Assembly (NCBI GenBank): GCA_028023455.1
Contig: JAQFVV010013295.1
Span: 1-64,000 of the forward strand
DNA: 64,000 nt
Origin: Epiperipatus broadwayi
Lineage: Eukaryota; Onychophora; Udeonychophora; Euonychophora; Peripatidae
Reading direction: 5' to 3'
A program made the position numbers and the translations under genes. Positions 59,263 to 64,000 of this stretch are shown here, piece after piece. The notes beneath the pieces were generated by a model, which worked only from the letters and a program-made list of their open reading frames with translations, was not told where the DNA came from and made no database searches. Positions within the stretch are counted from its first letter, which is position 1. Every line of letters begins with the position of its first letter.

Positions 59263-60714
59263 CGGGGGGATTTTTAAAATGAGCAAAATAAAATAAAATG
59301 TATTTATAGGTCATTCTATTGAAATAAAAAAAATCAGAAGTGACTCATAATTTATCCTAATAAATACATAAAAAAAAATCTACAAAAAAATGCTAACAGA
59401 AATAACAATAAACAATTACAGTATTCATAATATATATAACACACAAAAGTACTATTGTTATAAATAATTGATCTGACCTCTTAGATGTTGTTTTTATAGA
59501 GGTTTAATTATTACTCTAATTTACAGAGCAGAGCTATTACTATCCATTTTATAAATCCTTCATACAAAAATGAATAGGTAAGGATAAATATTAGAATGGT
59601 GGAATATATGCACAATATTATTTTAAATAAAGTATTATTGCTACATTTGATCTAACCTTTTAACTACAGTTTTTTGATTATTCTAGTATAGAAGATCGTC
59701 ATAAACACCTTCTACTAAAAAGTGTTAAATCAATTGAAATATAAAAAACATACCAACTTAAATAAGTTGATATAATTTTAGTTTAGGCTGAGAAAACAAT
59801 GCTCCACATCCAAAAATATAGATATTCTTATTTTTTACTTTATGATCAATACATTAATAACAGTTTAATCAACACTAATATCTTAATATTTTCTTTACTG
59901 CATAAATCTAGTGAATCAATTACCTGACAAATATTATGTCTGTGTGGGATTATTGTCAATTACCTGGAAAAATATTGCATCAGGAATTCAAATCATAAAC
60001 ATAACATACATGATAATATATTAATAATCTGGATTAGTCAAATAAAAATCAGCACAATTTCAAGCATTAAAATGAATATTAAATTTCCATCTAATAACTT
60101 TAAACTTCTGAATCACATGAAAAGTCACATGATCTTACTGAAAAAAAGACCTTAAGATTATTGATGAGAAGTGTGTAAACAACTAACAAATAATACATTA
60201 AATTGTTATAGATCTTTAAATATGTGATATTAATTAAAAACAATATGTAATATCAATAACAATATCATACGACCTTAATATCTCATATGTTAGAACAGTT
60301 ATTTTCATTCTTTTTCATAACCAGCTACTGATGAAGGCAAAATACAGAAACCAGCTTGTTTGGAAATGGGGATTTTATAAAACTATACCACCTTGTGTCG
60401 ATTAATTATTTGAGTTTACAGTATATGTGTCTAGAATAAGATGAAAATAAGTGACTTTGGAAACAATAATTAAGATATTATAACTTTCTGAGAGCACTAT
60501 ACATTTTGATGTTAGTACCCTACTGTTAATTTGATTTGATTAGAACTTAGATATATAGACAATACTTTAAAAAACAAAAAATTGTAATAAATTTTTTTTA
60601 TTTATTTTAATTACAAAGACCTATCACAGAAAAAAAATGTAGCAATAATATAAGTTTTTAGAGTAAAATAAATACAAGAAGGTTATTATAAAGTAACTTA
60701 TCATTATCTCAAAC

Positions 60715-60860
60715 CTTTTAAGATGTCTATATCTCCTCTCAGATGATAAGGGATACAGTTGGTGGCCAAATCAGTTAAAGGATCTCCTAAAGTTGATAAT
60801 TCCCAATCCAACACTGCAATAACTTCAATTTTTTCAGGATGGAAAATCAGATTATCTAAT
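60715..60860 (-). CDS. ACAD11: ACAD10/11-like gene, exon a (kinase-domain end)
   Basis: First visible exon of the minus-strand gene. It opens with the last base of a codon, after an acceptor ending CATAG, and runs into donor AAAAG|GTTTGAG (phase 1). It reads [11 protein letters not shown], then [20 protein letters not shown] and [10 protein letters not shown]. This is the end of the aminoglycoside-phosphotransferase-like kinase domain: the Asn of the catalytic loop (LDN) and the metal-binding Asp of VLDWE are present, while the HGD part must be in the preceding exon, not found in the window. In ACAD10/ACAD11 this domain is fused in front of an acyl-CoA dehydrogenase and is thought to phosphorylate 4-hydroxyacyl-CoA. 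ACAD10 carries an extra HAD hydrolase N-terminus that cannot be checked here, so the paralogue choice is uncertain. Confidence 0.93.
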
Positions 60861-63800
60861 CTATGTATGAAAGAAAATCACATTTATAATTTAGTAAATT
60901 TGTTAAAACTTATCCTATAGCAACAGTCAAATTACCAAACAACAATACTTTTTTGTAATGTTTCTAATTATATTATAAATAAAGCTACATTATCTTTCAG
61001 AACTAGTGCACTCAGATATTAAGAATTAATTTTATATTACACATTTTTGGTTGTATAAACTATTTTTAACATTTTTCAAAATGGTAACTAGTCAAAACTT
61101 GCATGATGCCAATATAAAATGGCTTCTTCTTATGAGAACTTATTATAGAAATTTTTTTGCATTGCTATCTAATGCATATTTTGGCTGTAGAATGAAAACA
61201 AAGAGTGTATTGTCTAATGAAATATCTCCTTCAATGCATGAGTTGGTGAAATAGATGGTCAATACTTCCAGGTTACAATACATGTAAATGCATTCTTTCA
61301 CTATTCATAAATATGAAATCCCTCTCACAATAGTAAGAATTAAATCCTATTCCAACCATGCTTTAGAATTTATAGAGTATCTTGCAACTTCTATTTTCCA
61401 GTTAAAAACAGCCAAGCTTTCTTTATTATCTTGTGTCATTTTCATATTTTATGGTATTCAGGAACATGATTCTTGGTTTTATTCATTCAACATTTGCATC
61501 AATCACAATATATCTAACCCTTTGTTCTTTTTTAAAAAGCTTTAAATAAATCACATTTTCCATCTATTTAGAAAAAATATTTTTAATCTTATAGATTCAA
61601 AACACAAATTCACTGCCATTTGCAACAACATATTTACAAAGCTTTTTTTTTTAATGTCAAGATGATATAAGATGCATGAAAGAATACACTCCAAATGAAT
61701 ATAAGGAAATTATGATTGTATATTATACAATAAGCACAAATAATATGCACTTTACTAAAGGATTTACCAGATATTATATTGGCTCAGAAAAAAAATTAGT
61801 ATTAATTGAATTATAAAAGATTTCTATAAATGTGGATTACTAATTAAACATTGAAATGTAATAATATAATGTGATTTATTCCCTTGACTATCAAATATAA
61901 AGAAAAATCATACAGTGAAACATCTGAAACTGCAATTATTTTAACATTCTAAAACAAATTGATAGAATCAAATCAGTTGTTAAAGAATCTTTCTTAATAT
62001 TTTACAATAAATATATATATATTGTAACCATTGGGTTGTGTCTATGCATATATAAAATAAAGAAAATGTTAAAAATAAACACAGACAAAAATTTTAGTAG
62101 ATATTTTCTACTTTCCTGGAATAAAATAATCATAGAAAAATAATTAAATTGTTCTGTATTTAAAATAAAATTTTATTATAAATAAACATTTTAGAAAGGT
62201 CTGATTTTGAATTTAAAAACAAGCATGATTTATTTTTGAAAAATCTTTTAATTAATGCTTGTTTACAATTCTCTACCTAAGTAAAAACATGTACATGACA
62301 TTTTAGTAGAAATCTAAAAGTAGCTTTTGATTAAAATTGTTTTTAATCAAGACAGGGATTAGACAGATAAACCTCTTTTCAATTAAAGTATTTTTATCAT
62401 CTCAGATGACTCATAAAAAGAGCTGATAAAAATATCAGTTCAGTTGGCTTTAATATTTTTGAGAAGCAGTAGGCCAAATTGGCTAGCTGAAAAGCTGGTT
62501 TTTAGATTTTGGTCGTAGTTGACTAATAATATTTTTAAGAATAGCTAGCAGTAGAGTTGGCTAGCAGATCAAAACAAAAAACATTCATGAAGATGGAAAA
62601 ATGCAATGAAGCAGCTTCTCTATAGTTCTATATACTGAGTTTTAATTCACAAGAAGCCAAAGTCACTTCAAATGGATCAATTAGTTTATTAAATGTGTTA
62701 TAGAAGACAGCTTGTTGACCTGAAGTCCATCATGCCATAACAGAGGGGATCTCATGGCATGTCAAGTTACCTGAATTATACTTTTCTCAATGATGGCAAT
62801 CATGGACTATACTTTCCTTGGTGATGATATGTACCCATCAGCTTGCCAAAAAATTGGCAGTATACTACTGTATATACATGAAAGGAACCATTGACAAATG
62901 CACCATGTCACATATATATAACATGAATTGTTTCAAATAATTCATTTTTAAAATGACATTTTAAACATGAAATATGTAATATATAATGATTTTGTTTAAA
63001 ATCATTTATTGATAAAACAAAAAGACATTTTGAAATTTATATTTTAAATTCTAAAAAACATTATAGTTAAGAAGTGATCTGTGATGATCATATATAGAAA
63101 GAATTGTCTAAAATTTTTGTTTTAAAAGAAAAAACAGATTTCAAAAATCTTTTAGACTAAAAAAAAGAAAAAAGACATTTTAAATTTAAAATCTCATCGA
63201 TAATTAATCAATCAACAAGTACCTGCAAAACAAAAATTGACTATTTTTAAAAGAAAAAAAAAGTTGATGTTTTTTTAAAAAGAAAAAAAAAGAATTTATA
63301 AACTGATATTTTTGTTGTATTTTTTTTTTTTTTTTTTTAAAAAAAAGGAACTGTGATCATTAAAGATAGAATTTGAAAATTAATTTTAAATTATATCTAT
63401 ATTTTGTTTATACACAGGTATATATGAGAAATTTATCTATGTTTTCCAAATGAAATTAATTTGGAAATATACATTATTATTATGCCAAATTAAAATATGG
63501 AATATAAACGTCAATGTGCACATAAATTAACAGACATATATGTTAATTATGTGATATAAAAACTGATAATTCTATTATTTTGACCAATTTAAATATGTTC
63601 TGTTAATAAATTAATAAAATGTGAATTTGTGCATGTATATATAAACATGTTTAAGTAAATCTAGCTATAAAGTATTTATGTCATTTAAAAGTGACAATTG
63701 AGGTTTATTTTGTAACAGATCAAATATGTTCAGAAATTATACACATACACATGAATGAATGCATATATATAACAATGCTTGTCAAATAGAACATATAAGT

Positions 63801-64000
63801 AAAAAAAATTATTTTATTAAATGTCAGTTGAAATGTATTAATTTCTAAATAATACACATATGTGCAGATATATATTTATGCATTTTATGTAAACTCATTA
63901 GGAAATCTATAAATCATAATGTAATAAATTGAATTTTGTTTATCTGTTAATCAACACATTAAAATGTATTCATTGTACACTATAAATGTGCATCTGTTCA
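60861..64000. other. Upstream intron of the ACAD10/11-like gene
   Basis: No coding sequence was recognised. Because exon a opens inside a codon and the HGD part of the kinase domain is missing, this stretch is read as intron. It holds an old dispersed repeat (62480-62810), a TA tract followed by ATTGTAACC at 62010-62029, and A/T homopolymers near 63240-63350. The short open frames at 61051-61254 and 61288-61545 match nothing known to me. Confidence 0.6.
62480..62810 (-). repeat. Dispersed repeat family C, uninterrupted copy
   Basis: The reverse complement aligns with both flanks of the hAT element at 35830-36965. The position corresponding to the insertion reads TGTCTTCTATAACACATTTA, the empty target site (one TTCTATAA). 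It lies in the intron upstream of exon a. Confidence 0.85.

Larger units (their letters stand above)
57158..60714. other. Intron between exons a and b
   Basis: A 3557-base intron, AT-rich, with the family A fragment (59055-59102), the C-rich tract (59143-59262) and a hammerhead-like relic near 60328. A CA-poor, TA-rich microsatellite lies near 57208-57230. Nothing else was recognised. Confidence 0.8.

Noticed and set aside
59083-59277. Polyproline-rich open frame
   Set aside because: It is only the translation of C runs.

Overview
The window reads as nuclear DNA of an invertebrate animal. It is very AT-rich, carries a spliced gene with 4-10 kb introns, and is full of decayed retroelements: a Penelope-like element, three kinds of endonuclease/reverse-transcriptase LINE, tRNA-like SINEs, a hAT MITE and several long fold-back repeats. 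The element mix and intron style suggest a lophotrochozoan, perhaps a mollusc; this is a weak inference. No rRNA gene, tRNA gene, CRISPR array or bacterial feature was seen.

The one cellular gene that can be read with certainty lies on the minus strand from 60860 down to 16799. Eight exons, all phase-compatible and flanked by splice signals, encode about 383 residues of an ACAD10/ACAD11-type protein: the end of the aminoglycoside-phosphotransferase-like kinase domain, the linker, and the N-terminal and middle parts of the acyl-CoA dehydrogenase domain. Earlier exons lie beyond the right edge. The C-terminal exons were not found to the left and presumably lie outside the window. One intron (39760-30120) uses a GC-AG boundary.

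Layout. 1-3520: Penelope-like element (PLE) with a truncated copy directly upstream of a longer one, the tandem 'pseudo-LTR' arrangement of this class. 3599-4590: TA microsatellite and the 3' end of an RTE/jockey-like LINE. 4591-9350: gene-free, AT-rich DNA with a strong G-over-C bias on the + strand that flips near 9.5 kb. 9350-16798: AT-rich DNA with a palindromic MITE (11139-11536), a compositionally different segment starting with a semi-regular ATTGTAACC array (12960 on), and a possible first exon of an unknown minus-strand gene (about 15850-15972). 16799-60860: ACAD10/11 exons; their introns hold SINE fragments, a + strand LINE (25168-28765), a nested hAT MITE (35945-36715), a fold-back with a 13-bp target duplication (38166-38947), a fold-back repeat (46161-46698), an inverted SINE pair with a hammerhead-ribozyme-like motif (49750-50080), and a minus-strand LINE (50600-53560). 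60861-64000: upstream intron with an old dispersed repeat.

The most unusual observations are the hammerhead-like cores in the inverted SINE pair and at the PLE ends, the PLE tail-to-head junction repeated at 45.5 kb, the 13-bp-TSD fold-back, and the hAT insertion proven by an uninterrupted paralogue 26 kb away. All coordinates come from reading by eye; element ends are approximate unless a duplication fixes them.
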